From an uncultured Thermoguttaceae bacterium (GTDB lineage Bacteria; Planctomycetota; Planctomycetia; Pirellulales; Thermoguttaceae): DNA of 64,000 nucleotides. The DNA lies in the NCBI GenBank assembly GCA_937951625.1, contig CALFBP010000011.1:91247-155246 (forward strand), given 5' to 3'. This document shows positions 33,880 through 43,181 of this stretch, piece after piece. Every line of letters begins with the position of its first letter. Within the stretch, counting starts at the first letter, position 1. The position numbers and the translations under genes are program-made. The notes below the pieces were generated by a model. It was not told the origin of the DNA, did not search any database, and worked only from the letters and a program-made list of their open reading frames with translations.

Positions 33880-34335
33880 ATGTCTACGTTCGAAACCGAC
33901 TTGCTGAGCGATCTGATCCAGCGGAAGCGAAGCTGTTTGGCGCAGCTTCGCGGCATGGCCGACAAGCAGTTGGAGTTGGCCCGCTGCGGCGCGATCACGC
34001 AACTTTTGGAATTGTTGGCGGCCAAACAGCACATCCTCCTCCACTTGCAAGAGGTGGAAAGACAGTTGGATCGCTTTCGCGGCGAGGAACCGGAGCGCCG
34101 CCGTTGGCGATCTCCGGAAAAGCGTGAACAGTGCGCCGCCGACCAGGCGGAGTGCGAGCGGCTCTTGGCCGAGATCGTGATCCAGGAAAAACGGAGCGAA
34201 CAGGAGTTGATTCGGCGGCGCGACGAGGCCGCGGCCCAATTGTCTGGCGCTGCCTGGGCGGGCCAGGCCCGGGGGGCTTATTTGGCCGAATCCTGGGGCG
34301 GCAATGGCCAGTTGGACCTTATTTCCGAGGGATAA
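33880..34335 (+). CDS. FlgN-like flagellar export chaperone
   Basis: A 151-residue all-helical protein: FETDLLSDLIQRKRSCLAQLR, ITQLLELLAAKQHILLHLQE and ECERLLAEIVIQEKRSEQEL. The length, helical hairpin and the position just upstream of flagellar regulatory and structural genes match FlgN, the chaperone for hook-associated proteins FlgK and FlgL. The repeated LLxLLxxKQxLLxxLxxxE pattern is characteristic of the family, but FlgN sequences diverge strongly, so the call depends on context. Fifteen bases follow the TPR stop. Confidence 0.6.
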   Translation: MSTFETDLLSDLIQRKRSCLAQLRGMADKQLELARCGAITQLLELLAAKQHILLHLQEVERQLDRFRGEEPERRRWRSPEKREQCAADQAECERLLAEIVIQEKRSEQELIRRRDEAAAQLSGAAWAGQARGAYLAESWGGNGQLDLISEG

Positions 34336-34401
34336 GACAAACGGTTTTCCGGGATCGGCAGACCCAGTCGAGGAGCGGGAAGCAGGAGCGAAAGACGACT
34401 T

Positions 34402-35322
34402 ATGGATGAGTTGCTTTCGGAACCGATGGCCGCAGACGCGATCGTCCCGCGCCGGCAGATGAGCGGGCCAAAGAACGAGGCGATGCTAAACGACGCCTTG
34501 CGGCTCGACGCTAGCGCAGACCTCCAAACCGTGCTGGCGGCGTGGCATGGCGCCACGCTTCGCTTGGAACAGACCCACGAAGCGCTTCGCGCCGAGGTCC
34601 GCCGGCTGACCGATGAGCTTCAACAGAAAAATCGCGAATTGGCACGGAAAAATCGCCTGGCCGATTTGGGACAGATGGCCGCCCATGTCGCTCACGAGGT
34701 CCGCAACACCCTCCTGCCCGTCATGCTCTATCTTGGGCTGCTGCGTCGGCGGATCGCGGGGGATACGGCCTCCCTGGAAATTCTCGACAAAATCACAGCC
34801 GGGATGACGGCCCTCGACGCCACGGTCCACGATCTCCTGCACTTCACGTCGGATCGTGACCCGCAACGTCGTCCGTTCCCTTTGCGTCCGTTGATCGACG
34901 AAATCCTCGCTTCCTTGGCCCCACAGCTCACGGCTCAGACGGTCGCCGTGTGCGTCGAGATTCCGCCTGCCGAAACCGTCGTCGCGGATCGCGAAATGAT
35001 TCGGCGGGCCATGTTGAATCTGGTGCTCAACGCCCTGGACGCCATGCCCAAGGGAGGCCAGCTCACGATACGCTCCTCTCGTCAGGCTCACGGCATCGCG
35101 CTGGAGGTGCTAGACACCGGCCCCGGCCTCTCCAACGAAGCGCTGAGCCGGGCCTTCGAACCCTTCTATTCCACCAAGCCGGCAGGGACAGGCTTGGGAT
35201 TGGCCATTGTTTATCGCATCGCCGAGGTCCACGGGGGCCGGGTCATTGCCGACAACCACGCCCACGGAGGGGCGCGATTCACTTTGACGCTACCGGTTCT
35301 CTCTCAGGAGGCCGCCGCATGA
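34402..35322 (+). CDS. Soluble sensor histidine kinase (FlrB/FleS-like)
   Basis: A 306-residue histidine kinase without membrane helices. An N-terminal ~85 residues end in a coiled coil (LEQTHEALRAEVRRLTDELQ) leading to the H-box MAAHVAHEVRNTLLPVM. The ATPase part shows the N box MLNLVLNALDAMPKGG, G1 LDTGPGLS, F box FEPFYSTKPAGTGLGLAI and G2 GGARFTLTLP. It overlaps the next gene by four bases (ATGA), which encodes a sigma-54 activator. Together they resemble FlrB-FlrC/FleS-FleR, which control middle flagellar genes; the position immediately upstream of flgB and the sigma-54 promoter supports that. Signal input unknown. Confidence 0.88.
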   Translation: MDELLSEPMAADAIVPRRQMSGPKNEAMLNDALRLDASADLQTVLAAWHGATLRLEQTHEALRAEVRRLTDELQQKNRELARKNRLADLGQMAAHVAHEVRNTLLPVMLYLGLLRRRIAGDTASLEILDKITAGMTALDATVHDLLHFTSDRDPQRRPFPLRPLIDEILASLAPQLTAQTVAVCVEIPPAETVVADREMIRRAMLNLVLNALDAMPKGGQLTIRSSRQAHGIALEVLDTGPGLSNEALSRAFEPFYSTKPAGTGLGLAIVYRIAEVHGGRVIADNHAHGGARFTLTLPVLSQEAAA

Positions 35323-36725
35323 ACGATCGCATCGGGTCAAAAGGCATAACGGGCAGGGTGCTGGTGGTCGACGACCACCCTCAGGCCCGGGACTCCATGG
35401 CCGAGATCCTTCGCCAGGCCGGTCACGCGGTGGAGTGCTGCTCCAGCGCCGCGGAGGCCCTCGCCGCGGTCGATCGTGCCTCGTTCGACTGCATCGTGAC
35501 CGACCTCCGCATGCCCGGCATGAACGGCTTGGAGTTCATGATCCAGCTCCAGCGAAGGCAAGTTGATGCTCAAGTGGTCATGGTCACTGCGCACGCCAGC
35601 GTTGCGACGGCCGTGGAGGCCATGCGCCGCGGAGCGTTCGACTACATCGAAAAGCCGTTCCAAGTCGATCAGTTGGAGCGGTTGGTGAGTCAGGCGATCC
35701 GGCACAAGCGGCTTGTGAGCCACTCGGGCGATGGCGCCGGCGCCGCGCCCGCCATGGTCGGCGCCAGCCCCCCGATGCAGGCCCTTCGCGCGAAAATTGC
35801 CCAAGTGGCCCCGACACCCGTGACGGTGCTCATCATGGGGGAGAGCGGCACCGGAAAAGAACTCGTCGCCAGGGCTATCCACGCGGCCAGCAACCGCCGC
35901 GACAAGCCTTGGGTAAGTTTGAATTGCCCCGTCCTCTCGGTCCACCTCATGGAGAGCGAATTGTTCGGGCACCAGCGCGGGGCCTTCACCGGCGCGGATG
36001 CCCCGCGTATCGGACGGTTCGAACTGGCCGACGGCGGCACGATCCTCTTGGACGAAGTCAGCGAAATCGACCTGAATCTTCAGGCGAAACTGCTTCGGGT
36101 GCTTCAGGAGCGGGCTTTCGAGCGGGTCGGATCGAGCGAAACGATCCACGTGGACGTGCGCGTCTTGGCAACCACCAACCGTGACCTGGAAGCCGAGGTC
36201 GCCGCCGGCCGGTTCCGGCAAGACCTGTATTACCGGCTTGCCGTGGTGCCAATCCACGTGCCGCCGCTCCGCGAACGGTTGGACGACGTGCCGGCCTTGG
36301 TCGACTACTTCCTTGCCCGATCGGCCGAGCGTTTGGGACGCGAACCCGTGGTCTTGCAGCGTTCGGCGCTGGACCTGCTGCAAAACTACACTTGGCCCGG
36401 AAACGTCCGCGAGTTGGAAAACATCATCACGCGGATCAGCGTGCTCGGTTCTGCGTCGCCCGTCAGCGCGGACGAGTTGCGACGTTGGCTGGTGGCTAGC
36501 GCCCGGGCCGATCAAGCCGCTGCCCCCAACAAGGCAGCCACGGTGCCAGTCGGTTTGAGCCTCGAGGAAATGGAACGGCGGCTGATCGAGGCCACGCTCC
36601 AGCAATTCGGCGGCCATCGCGAAAAGACCGCCAAAGCCTTGGGGATCGGCGTGCGGACCTTGTCGGGCAAACTCAGACAATACGGATATGCGCCGCGGGA
36701 AAAGACCTTTTCCAAGGCGGGATGA
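35319..36725 (+). CDS. Sigma-54-dependent response regulator (FlrC/FleR/NtrC type)
   Basis: A 468-residue protein with three domains. Receiver: VLVVDDHPQARDSM, phosphoacceptor Asp in CIVTDLRMPGMNG, and the conserved lysine in YIEKPF. AAA+ sigma-54 activator: Walker A GESGTGKE, the intact GAFTGA loop that contacts sigma-54, Walker B GGTILLDEVSEI, and the TWPGNVRELENIITR sensor II region. A Fis-type helix-turn-helix ends the protein (LQQFGGHREKTAKALGIGVRTLSGKL). ATG 35319 overlaps the kinase stop; the ORF-track start at 34950 runs through the kinase gene in another frame. It should activate the sigma-54 promoter found about 180 bases downstream of its stop. Confidence 0.93.
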   Translation: MNDRIGSKGITGRVLVVDDHPQARDSMAEILRQAGHAVECCSSAAEALAAVDRASFDCIVTDLRMPGMNGLEFMIQLQRRQVDAQVVMVTAHASVATAVEAMRRGAFDYIEKPFQVDQLERLVSQAIRHKRLVSHSGDGAGAAPAMVGASPPMQALRAKIAQVAPTPVTVLIMGESGTGKELVARAIHAASNRRDKPWVSLNCPVLSVHLMESELFGHQRGAFTGADAPRIGRFELADGGTILLDEVSEIDLNLQAKLLRVLQERAFERVGSSETIHVDVRVLATTNRDLEAEVAAGRFRQDLYYRLAVVPIHVPPLRERLDDVPALVDYFLARSAERLGREPVVLQRSALDLLQNYTWPGNVRELENIITRISVLGSASPVSADELRRWLVASARADQAAAPNKAATVPVGLSLEEMERRLIEATLQQFGGHREKTAKALGIGVRTLSGKLRQYGYAPREKTFSKAG

Positions 36726-36906
36726 TGATCGGCAGTTTTTGCCGGAAAGAGCGGCAATGTTTGCCGATGGGTGCGACGTAAAAAGTGGAGGGTGGAAATG
36801 CGAGGCGTGGGAATTGGCGTGTGATGGCGGCAAGACCGTGGAATGCCGCAAGTTGGGAAAAACGAAGAATCAACCGGGCCAAGGAAAGACCGCTTCAGTC
36901 CTCTCT

Positions 36907-36922
36907 TGGCACGAAACTTGCT
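36907..36922 (+). promoter_or_regulatory. Sigma-54 (RpoN) promoter for the flgB operon
   Basis: TGGCACGAAACTTGCT fits the -24/-12 consensus (TGGCAC, five bases, TTGCW) without mismatch. It lies in the 251-base gap between the sigma-54 activator gene and flgB, 55 bases before the flgB ATG. The upstream gap leaves room for activator sites. Recognition is by consensus only. Confidence 0.82.
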
Positions 36923-36976
36923 GTCCAGTCGGTTACCTCGATTTTGTCCTTGCCCAGTCGTTGGCGTTTGAACGTG

Positions 36977-37390
36977 ATGATACCCGCACTGTTTCAATCT
37001 ACGACCATTCCAATCCTGGAGCAGGTGGTCCAGTTCAGCCAGGCGCGGCACACGGTGCTAGCCGGGAACCTGGCCAATTTGCACACCCCAGGCTATCAGG
37101 CCAAGGATTTGTCCGTCGAGGAGTTTCAGACGCGGCTGCAACGCGCGATCGAGACCCGCCATCAAGCCTCGGCCGCGGCCTCGCCCGGCGACTTCGCCGC
37201 AAGTTGGACCGAGATGGCCGCCGAAGCCGCGGAAAATCCCAAAATGATCCTGTTTCACGATCAAAGCGAAAACGCCATGGAGCTTCAGGTCACGGAAATG
37301 GTCAAAAACCAGTTGCACCACAATCTGGCCTTGACGATCCTCGGCAGCCAGTTCCGCTTGCTCCAGACGGCGATTAGCGAAAGGGTGTGA
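36977..37390 (+). CDS. flgB: Flagellar basal-body rod protein FlgB
   Basis: A 137-residue proximal rod protein. The N-terminus FQSTTIPILEQVVQFSQARH and the rod signature HTVLAGNLANLHTPGYQAKD are clear, as is the C-terminal helix VTEMVKNQLHHNLALTILGS. The length is normal for FlgB. ATG 36977 gives the expected N-terminus; the ORF-track start at 36785 reads through the promoter. It is the first gene after the sigma-54 promoter and is followed closely by flgC and fliE, the usual order. Confidence 0.93.
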   Translation: MIPALFQSTTIPILEQVVQFSQARHTVLAGNLANLHTPGYQAKDLSVEEFQTRLQRAIETRHQASAAASPGDFAASWTEMAAEAAENPKMILFHDQSENAMELQVTEMVKNQLHHNLALTILGSQFRLLQTAISERV

Positions 37391-37407
37391 CGTGGGAGAT
37401 CGAGGTC

Positions 37408-37827
37408 ATGTTTTCATCGCTGGACATTAGCACGAGCGCGCTGGTCGCCCATCGCGTGCGGATGCATGTGATTTCGCAGAACCTGGCCAATGCGTCCACC
37501 ACGCGCAACGAGGCCGGCGAGCTGGTTCCTTACCAGAAACGGCACGTGGCGCTTCAGACGGACGAGTCGGTGGGAAGCCGCGGGGCGGTTGGGGTGAAGG
37601 TGGCCGAAGTGGAAATCGACGATTCCCCGCCGCGATACAAGTGGGACCCTACCAATCCCGATGCCATTCAGCAGGGACCGTATCAAGGTTACGTCGCCTA
37701 CCCGAACATCGACATGATCACGGAATTCACCGATGCCTTGGCGGTCGCGCGGGCCTATGAGGCGAACCTGGGCGCGATCGAGATCGCCAAGGACCTGGCC
37801 CAACAGACCTTGAGGATTCTCGCCTGA
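37408..37827 (+). CDS. flgC: Flagellar basal-body rod protein FlgC
   Basis: A 139-residue proximal rod protein: FSSLDISTSALVAHRVRMHV followed by the rod motif ISQNLANASTTRN, the GVKVAEVEIDDSPPRYKWDP segment, and the conserved C-terminal VAYPNIDMITEFTDALAVAR and YEANLGAIEIAKDLAQQTL. ATG 37408 matches family N-termini; GTG 37387 is possible and would overlap the flgB stop. The fliE start overlaps its stop codon. Confidence 0.95.
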   Translation: MFSSLDISTSALVAHRVRMHVISQNLANASTTRNEAGELVPYQKRHVALQTDESVGSRGAVGVKVAEVEIDDSPPRYKWDPTNPDAIQQGPYQGYVAYPNIDMITEFTDALAVARAYEANLGAIEIAKDLAQQTLRILA

Positions 37828-38126
37828 TGAACACCATATCCTCGTTGACTGGGCTCCAACCCGCGGCGTTGCCCATCTCATCCCCAGCGGGTGCCCCCCA
37901 GGGAGCCGCTTCGTTCAAGGATTTCCTCCTCAGTTCGATCGAGGAGGTCAACGCCATGCAGCAAGCGGCGGATCGGGCCGTCGAGCAGTTGGCGGTTGGC
38001 GGGGAGGTCAATCCGGCTGAGGTGCTCACCGCCGTCCAGAAGGCCGACCTGGCCTTCCGCATGATGATGCAAATCCGCAATAAGATCGTCCAGGCCTATC
38101 AGGAAGTGCAGAACATCAGGATTTGA
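37827..38126 (+). CDS. fliE: Flagellar hook-basal body complex protein FliE
   Basis: A 99-residue adaptor between the MS ring and rod. The FliE core is visible: SFKDFLLSSIEEVNAMQQAA, DRAVEQLAVGGEVNPAEVLT and AVQKADLAFRMMMQIRNKIV ending in AYQEVQNIRI. Its start overlaps the flgC stop by one base (TGATG), indicating coupled translation. Length and order (flgB-flgC-fliE-fliF) are standard. Confidence 0.95.
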   Translation: MNTISSLTGLQPAALPISSPAGAPQGAASFKDFLLSSIEEVNAMQQAADRAVEQLAVGGEVNPAEVLTAVQKADLAFRMMMQIRNKIVQAYQEVQNIRI

Positions 38127-38132
38127 TGACGG

Positions 38133-39797
38133 ATGGATTTCCTCAACAAAGCCTTGGGACAGCTCAACGAACTGTTTCGCTCGATGAGCTTCGGCGCACG
38201 GATCACGGCCGCGCTGCTTTTGGCCGTGGTCGTCGTGAGTCTGGTCTGGTTGTTCCGCTATCAGGGGTCTAGCCCCGACGCGTACTTGATGAACGGCTTG
38301 CCGCTTTCGCCCAGCGACATCACGGCCTTGGAGGCCGCCTTTGCCGACAAGGGACTCAAATCCTGGGAAGTGGTGGGAAACCGGATTCGCGTGCCACGAA
38401 GCCAGCGCGACCTGTACATGGCCGCGGCTGCTGAAAAGAAGGCCCTGCCCCGTGGTTTCGGCGGCTATTTCGACGAGGCGATCAACCAGAGCAGCATGTG
38501 GGACGTCCCTGGCCAGAGCGGAGAACGCCTCAAGAACGCCAAGCAGAAGGAACTCGCGCGGATCATCAGCCAGATGCGGGGCATCGAAACGGCAAGCGTT
38601 CTCTTGGACGCTGAGACCAAGCGGGGGTTGACGCAGGAGTCGATCAAGACCGGTCTGGTGAGCGTCAAGCCGCTCGGGTCGGCCCCTCTCGATGAAGCCC
38701 AGGTCGACTCGATTCGCCATCTCGTCGCCGCTGCCGTGGCTGGCCTGAAGTACGGCAACGTGAAGGTGGTCGACGAGAACACCGGCCGCACTTACTACGG
38801 CGACGCGGAAAGCGGCACCAGCCCCCAAAATGATCCCTACTATGCCACCAAGCGGTTGGCTGAGAAGCAATGGACCGAAAAAATCCTTTCGGCGCTGCCC
38901 TACGTGCCGGGCGTGACGGTGGCGGTCAACGTGGAACTGGAAAAAGAACTTTCCCGCCGCGAAATCGAGCAAAAGCCCGACCAAAAGCCAGTGGCACTGC
39001 GGAGAAAGGAAAGCACCCGCTCGCGGACCCGTGACGGCGGTCTCCCCGGCGGCAGGGCCGGCTTCCAAGCCAACCAGCCGCAGGCCCTGGCGCAGACGGC
39101 AAGCAAGGGCACGCACGAGGAGGAAGAGGAAACCACGACTTCGGAGGAAAACTTCCTCGGCACCACCAGCGTTCAGAAAGAGATTCCCGGTCTAACACCG
39201 ACCCTTGTCAAGGCCTCCATCGGGGTACCTACGAGCTATTTCGAGCGTGTGTGGCGGGAGCGCAATCCGCCGCAAGCCGGCGAAGCCCCCAAAACTCCCA
39301 CCCCGGCCGATTTGGACGCGATCCGCACGCAGGAGATGGCCAAGATCAAGGCGGCCGTAGTGGGATTGCTGCCGCAGCCTCAGAACATCCAAGATCCCAC
39401 CCAACTGGTGACCGTCACCGAATTTCAGGACATTACCCCGGAACCGACACCGCCGCCCGGATGGACCATGCGAACCCTCGAGTGGTTGACCCATAACTGG
39501 AGCACGTTGGGCCTGATTTTCCTCGGGGGGTTCAGTCTGGTGGTGTTGCGGTCGGTGGCCCGCGCCGCGCCCGCCGCCGCGCCGCCGCGATCGGCCTCCC
39601 CCGTGTTGGCTGGCGAAATGGCGCCGCCGGTCGAGAAAGCGCCCCAGCCCGAAGAGGCCGCCCCAGCCTCGGAGCGGCGAGCCCGTCGCAGCGTGGCTGG
39701 CGGGGCTTCGCTCCGCGACGAACTTTCGGAGATGGTCGCCGAAGACCCGGATGCCGCCGCCGCCATCCTCCGCGCCTGGATTGGAAACGCGAGATGA
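38133..39797 (+). CDS. fliF: Flagellar MS-ring protein FliF
   Basis: A 554-residue inner-membrane ring protein with two membrane helices (about 22-42, ITAALLLAVVVVSLVWLF; about 455-475, WSTLGLIFLGGFSLVVLR). The periplasmic ring-building regions are recognisable (AADAEKKALPRG-type stretch EKKALPRGFGGYFDEA, ARIISQMRGIETASVLLDAE, VDSIRHLVAAAVAGLKYGNV, VPGVTVAVNVELEKELSRRE). The cytoplasmic tail ends LRDELSEMVAEDPDAAAAIL followed by RAWI, the FliG-binding motif. It lies six bases after fliE. Confidence 0.95.
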   Translation: MDFLNKALGQLNELFRSMSFGARITAALLLAVVVVSLVWLFRYQGSSPDAYLMNGLPLSPSDITALEAAFADKGLKSWEVVGNRIRVPRSQRDLYMAAAAEKKALPRGFGGYFDEAINQSSMWDVPGQSGERLKNAKQKELARIISQMRGIETASVLLDAETKRGLTQESIKTGLVSVKPLGSAPLDEAQVDSIRHLVAAAVAGLKYGNVKVVDENTGRTYYGDAESGTSPQNDPYYATKRLAEKQWTEKILSALPYVPGVTVAVNVELEKELSRREIEQKPDQKPVALRRKESTRSRTRDGGLPGGRAGFQANQPQALAQTASKGTHEEEEETTTSEENFLGTTSVQKEIPGLTPTLVKASIGVPTSYFERVWRERNPPQAGEAPKTPTPADLDAIRTQEMAKIKAAVVGLLPQPQNIQDPTQLVTVTEFQDITPEPTPPPGWTMRTLEWLTHNWSTLGLIFLGGFSLVVLRSVARAAPAAAPPRSASPVLAGEMAPPVEKAPQPEEAAPASERRARRSVAGGASLRDELSEMVAEDPDAAAAILRAWIGNAR

Positions 39798-39919
39798 CCG
39801 TTTTTTGAGGAAATTTGCCGAGAGCTTGTCTTGTCGTCACGGAACCACGGCAATCCGCACGGCTGGCTGGCTGGCCATGGGCCGGCGACGGCCGTCCCTG
39901 GACGGTTCCGATGTAAGGA

Positions 39920-41035
39920 ATGGAAACCATGACGCAACCTCCCGACCCGCAGGGAATTCGCAAGGCGGCGATCTTCGTGGCGAGTCTGGATCGAAAGACC
40001 GCCGACTTGATTCTCGATCAGATGCCCGATGACGTGGCCGAGGCTGTACGCCGTGCCATCCTAGACTTGGGCGCGATCGACCCGGACGAGCAACGCCAAG
40101 TCGTTTCGGATTTTCGCCGTCGGCGCTTGCCAAGAAAGGGTGCGACAAGTTTTATGCCGTTGGGCAGTGGTCCCAGCTCGGCTTTTCGAATGCCGGGCGT
40201 CGAGCTGGATCTCGAACTGGCCAAGAAGTTTTCTCCGCCGCCGTTGGAGCGCGGGACGCCTTCCCCCACCCAAACGCCGTCGCCCACCAGCCCGCCTTTC
40301 CGCTTCCTTCGCGAAGCCGAGGCCGATCATCTTGCCCGCGTGCTCGCGGTCGAGCGGCCACAAACCATTGCCCTGGTTCTGGCCCATCTACCGCCCCAAC
40401 ATGCGGGAAGCGTTCTGGTGCGGTTGGAGGCCGACTTGCAGGTCGAAGTAATCCGCCGCCTGATTGACCTCGAAGAGACCGATCCGGAAATCCTCCGCGA
40501 AGTCGAGCGTGGACTGGAGCTGCGACTATCGAAGCAGGTTCCCATGCAGCGTCGACGGGTGGCGGGCATGGCCGCGGTGGCCGGAATCCTGGAAGCCAGC
40601 GACCCGCAGACGGGCGATCGCATCCTAAACAATCTCGACCTGTACGACCGCGAATTGGCCGAACGATTCAAGCCCGCAGATCTCACGTTCGAGGACCTCA
40701 TGAGGCTCGACGACGCCTCGCTGGAGTCCACGCTCCGCGAGGCCGACGAGGAGTGGATCCAACTGGCCCTGGTCGGCGCGCCCCCTGGATGGATCCAGCG
40801 ATTCTTGGACCTCCTCCCCGTCGAAACGGCGCGGCAAATCCGGCACGAACTCGCTCACCTCGGACCTACGCGGCTGAGCGATGTCGAGGAGGCTCGCACG
40901 CGTCTGGCCGCCGTGGCGCAACGTTTGGCGGCCCGAAGGCGTATTCGCTTGCCCCGGCGAAGCCTAAGGGGCGGAAGCGATCCTGGCCTGCCAGGGTCCG
41001 TGAACGTGGAGAAGTTGTCGCTGGCCGAAGCGTGA
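39920..41035 (+). CDS. fliG: Flagellar motor switch protein FliG
   Basis: A 371-residue switch protein. N-terminal domain: IRKAAIFVASLDRKTADLIL. Middle domain: ARVLAVERPQTIALVLAHLP with PQHAGSVLVRLEADLQVEVI. C-terminal torque domain: LTFEDLMRLDDASLESTLRE and QLALVGAPPGWIQRFLDLLP, ending ARTRLAAVAQRLAARRRI. A Pro-rich linker (PSPTQTPSPTSPP) separates the N and middle domains and is longer than in enterobacterial FliG. The FED...LDD charged positions of the torque helix are kept. ATG 39920 (or the second Met four codons in). It binds FliF below the MS ring. Confidence 0.93.
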   Translation: METMTQPPDPQGIRKAAIFVASLDRKTADLILDQMPDDVAEAVRRAILDLGAIDPDEQRQVVSDFRRRRLPRKGATSFMPLGSGPSSAFRMPGVELDLELAKKFSPPPLERGTPSPTQTPSPTSPPFRFLREAEADHLARVLAVERPQTIALVLAHLPPQHAGSVLVRLEADLQVEVIRRLIDLEETDPEILREVERGLELRLSKQVPMQRRRVAGMAAVAGILEASDPQTGDRILNNLDLYDRELAERFKPADLTFEDLMRLDDASLESTLREADEEWIQLALVGAPPGWIQRFLDLLPVETARQIRHELAHLGPTRLSDVEEARTRLAAVAQRLAARRRIRLPRRSLRGGSDPGLPGSVNVEKLSLAEA

Positions 41036-41048
41036 AGGTTGATTTGGC

Positions 41049-41702
41049 ATGTCCACGATCATCAAGGCCGCCGACCGCCTCCGCGCAAGCCAGCCGGTGG
41101 CGTTCAACTTCGACGACATGGCCGCCAAGGCCAATGCTTACCTCGCCCAAGTTCGCGCGGAGGCGGCGCGGATCGTGGCCGAGGCAAAGCAAGAGGCCGC
41201 GCGTCTCAAACAACAAGCCGAGGCCGAGGGCCGACGAGAAGGCATGGCCGCGGTGGAACGCATCGTCGCCGAGCAGCTTGGCCAACAATTGACAACCTTA
41301 CGACCCGCCTTGGAGCAAGCCGTGCAGGAAATCCGTCAGGCCAAGCAGGCTTGGCTCCAGCAATGGGAAAAGGGCGCGGTCCGCCTGGCCGCGGCCATGG
41401 CCGCGCGCGTGCTGCGCCGCGAATTATCCCATACCCCCGACGTGCCTGTGACCCTCGTGCGCGAGGCCCTCGAATTGGCCGCCGGCAACGCGGAACTGAA
41501 AATCCGCCTGAATCCCGCTGACCATGCCGCCCTGGTCAGCCAGATCCACGCGGTGGTCGCCGAGTTGGCGCCTTTGGCGCAAACCGAATTGTTGGCCGAC
41601 CCTCGAATTTCTCCAGGCGGTTGCCGCGTGGAAACCCGTTTTGGTGTGATTGACCAGCAGTTCGAAAGCCAGCTTGCACGGATCGAAGAGGAACTGGTTT
41701 GA
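41049..41702 (+). CDS. fliH: Flagellar assembly protein FliH
   Basis: A 217-residue export-ATPase regulator with a long coiled coil typical of FliH (YLAQVRAEAARIVAEAKQEA, RLKQQAEAEGRREGMAAVER) and the C-terminal FliI-binding half (VRLAAAMAARVLRRELSHTP, LVREALELAAGNAELKIRLN, LADPRISPGGCRVETRFGVI). The last segment matches the conserved FliH/HrpE motif. It lies 13 bases after fliG and just upstream of fliI, its partner. Confidence 0.92.
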   Translation: MSTIIKAADRLRASQPVAFNFDDMAAKANAYLAQVRAEAARIVAEAKQEAARLKQQAEAEGRREGMAAVERIVAEQLGQQLTTLRPALEQAVQEIRQAKQAWLQQWEKGAVRLAAAMAARVLRRELSHTPDVPVTLVREALELAAGNAELKIRLNPADHAALVSQIHAVVAELAPLAQTELLADPRISPGGCRVETRFGVIDQQFESQLARIEEELV

Positions 41703-41819
41703 ACGCAGAGCAATTGGTCGGGAAGCGCTATAGCGAGACGATCCGAAGGATTGGGGGCTGGGCGGTCGGGAGGAGCGTCCCGGTCGGTTAGCCGGCCAGC
41801 CGGTGTTGGTACGCGAAAG

Positions 41820-43181
41820 ATGGCGAGTCGCGAAATGCTGGAGCAACTCGATCAGGTGATGCCCACTGCCCTCTGGGGTACAGTGACGCACACGGTCGGC
41901 ACCACCGTGTCGGTAGCCGGATTCCCCGCACCGCTCGGGTCCGTGGCTGAGATTCAGCGACAGGCGGGCGATCCGCTGATCGGCGAAGTGATCGGCTTTC
42001 GGGACGAGTTGACGCTCATCAGCCCTTTCGGCGACGTAAGCGGGGTCCGCCGCGGGAATCGCGTGCGCCTTGCCCGCACGAGCCGTTGGCTTCGGGTGGG
42101 AGAGGAATTGTTGGGCCGAGTGATCGACGCCTTTGGTCGGGCGGTGGACCAGCGTCCGCAACCGGTCCTCCACGACCGAATCGGCTTTTACTCTCGCCCC
42201 CCGCACCCCTGCACCCGGCCCAGGATCAACGAAGCGCTGTCGACGGGCGTGAGGGCGATCGACGCCCTCCTGACCTGTGGCAAAGGCCAACGCATGGGCA
42301 TCTTCGCCGGCTCGGGGGTGGGCAAGAGCGTCCTTTTGGGAATGATGGCTCGCTACACCGCCGCCGACGTCAATGTGATCGCCTTGATCGGGGAGCGCGG
42401 CCGCGAGGTGAATGAATTCATCGAACGCGATTTGGGACCGGAGGGATTGGCGCGGAGCGTGGTCGTGGTGGGCACGAGCGACGAGCCTGCCCTCGTTCGC
42501 CGCCAAGCGGCGGCCACCGCCACCGCCGTGGCCGAATATTTCCGTGATCAGGGGCGCGACGTGCTCTTGATGATGGACTCGTTGACGCGGCTGGCCCAGG
42601 CCCAACGCGAAATCGGTCTGGCGGCGGGCGAGCCGCCCACCACACGAGGATTTCCCCCGTCCGTCTACGCCATCTTGCCGAAGCTCGTAGAGCGGGCGGG
42701 GCGCAGCCCGAAGGGCAGCATCACCGCCTTCTATTCCGTGCTCGTCGAGGCCGACGATCCCAACGAACCCATCAGCGACGCGGTCCGCGGCCTGCTGGAC
42801 GGCCATATCTGGCTGTCGCGCAAGATCGCCTCGCGCAACCATTACCCGGCCATCGACGTGCTCGAAAGCCTTAGCCGTCTCATGACCGAGGTAGCCGACG
42901 AGGAGCACCGCCAAGCCGCGCAAACCATCCGCGAATTGTTGGCGGCCTACCGCGACCACGAGGATTTGATTTCGATCGGGGCCTACCGCCGGCAGAGCAA
43001 CCCTTGGGTGGACGTGGCCATGGACATGCAGGAATCCCTGAAAGAGTTCCTTCGCCAAAGCGTGGCGCAGAGCTCTACCCTAGCGGAATCCCGAAATGCC
43101 TTGGTTGCACTGCACCGCAACGCCGTGCAGCGTCTGGCCACCGCGAAGACTCGCCCCGGCCCGCAGGGAAGCGGAGCTTAG
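41820..43181 (+). CDS. fliI: Flagellum-specific ATP synthase FliI
   Basis: A 453-residue F1-type ATPase that energises flagellar protein export. Motifs: Walker A FAGSGVGKSVL, ALIGERGREVNEFIERDLG, Walker B region GRDVLLMMDSLTRLAQAQRE, GEPPTTRGFPPSVYAILPKL and the export-ATPase signature DEPALVRRQAA. The C-terminus contains IGAYRRQSNPWVDVAM. ATG 41820 gives a start near other FliI proteins; the track's TTG 41751 adds an unsupported leader. It follows fliH by about 117 bases. Confidence 0.95.
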   Translation: MASREMLEQLDQVMPTALWGTVTHTVGTTVSVAGFPAPLGSVAEIQRQAGDPLIGEVIGFRDELTLISPFGDVSGVRRGNRVRLARTSRWLRVGEELLGRVIDAFGRAVDQRPQPVLHDRIGFYSRPPHPCTRPRINEALSTGVRAIDALLTCGKGQRMGIFAGSGVGKSVLLGMMARYTAADVNVIALIGERGREVNEFIERDLGPEGLARSVVVVGTSDEPALVRRQAAATATAVAEYFRDQGRDVLLMMDSLTRLAQAQREIGLAAGEPPTTRGFPPSVYAILPKLVERAGRSPKGSITAFYSVLVEADDPNEPISDAVRGLLDGHIWLSRKIASRNHYPAIDVLESLSRLMTEVADEEHRQAAQTIRELLAAYRDHEDLISIGAYRRQSNPWVDVAMDMQESLKEFLRQSVAQSSTLAESRNALVALHRNAVQRLATAKTRPGPQGSGA

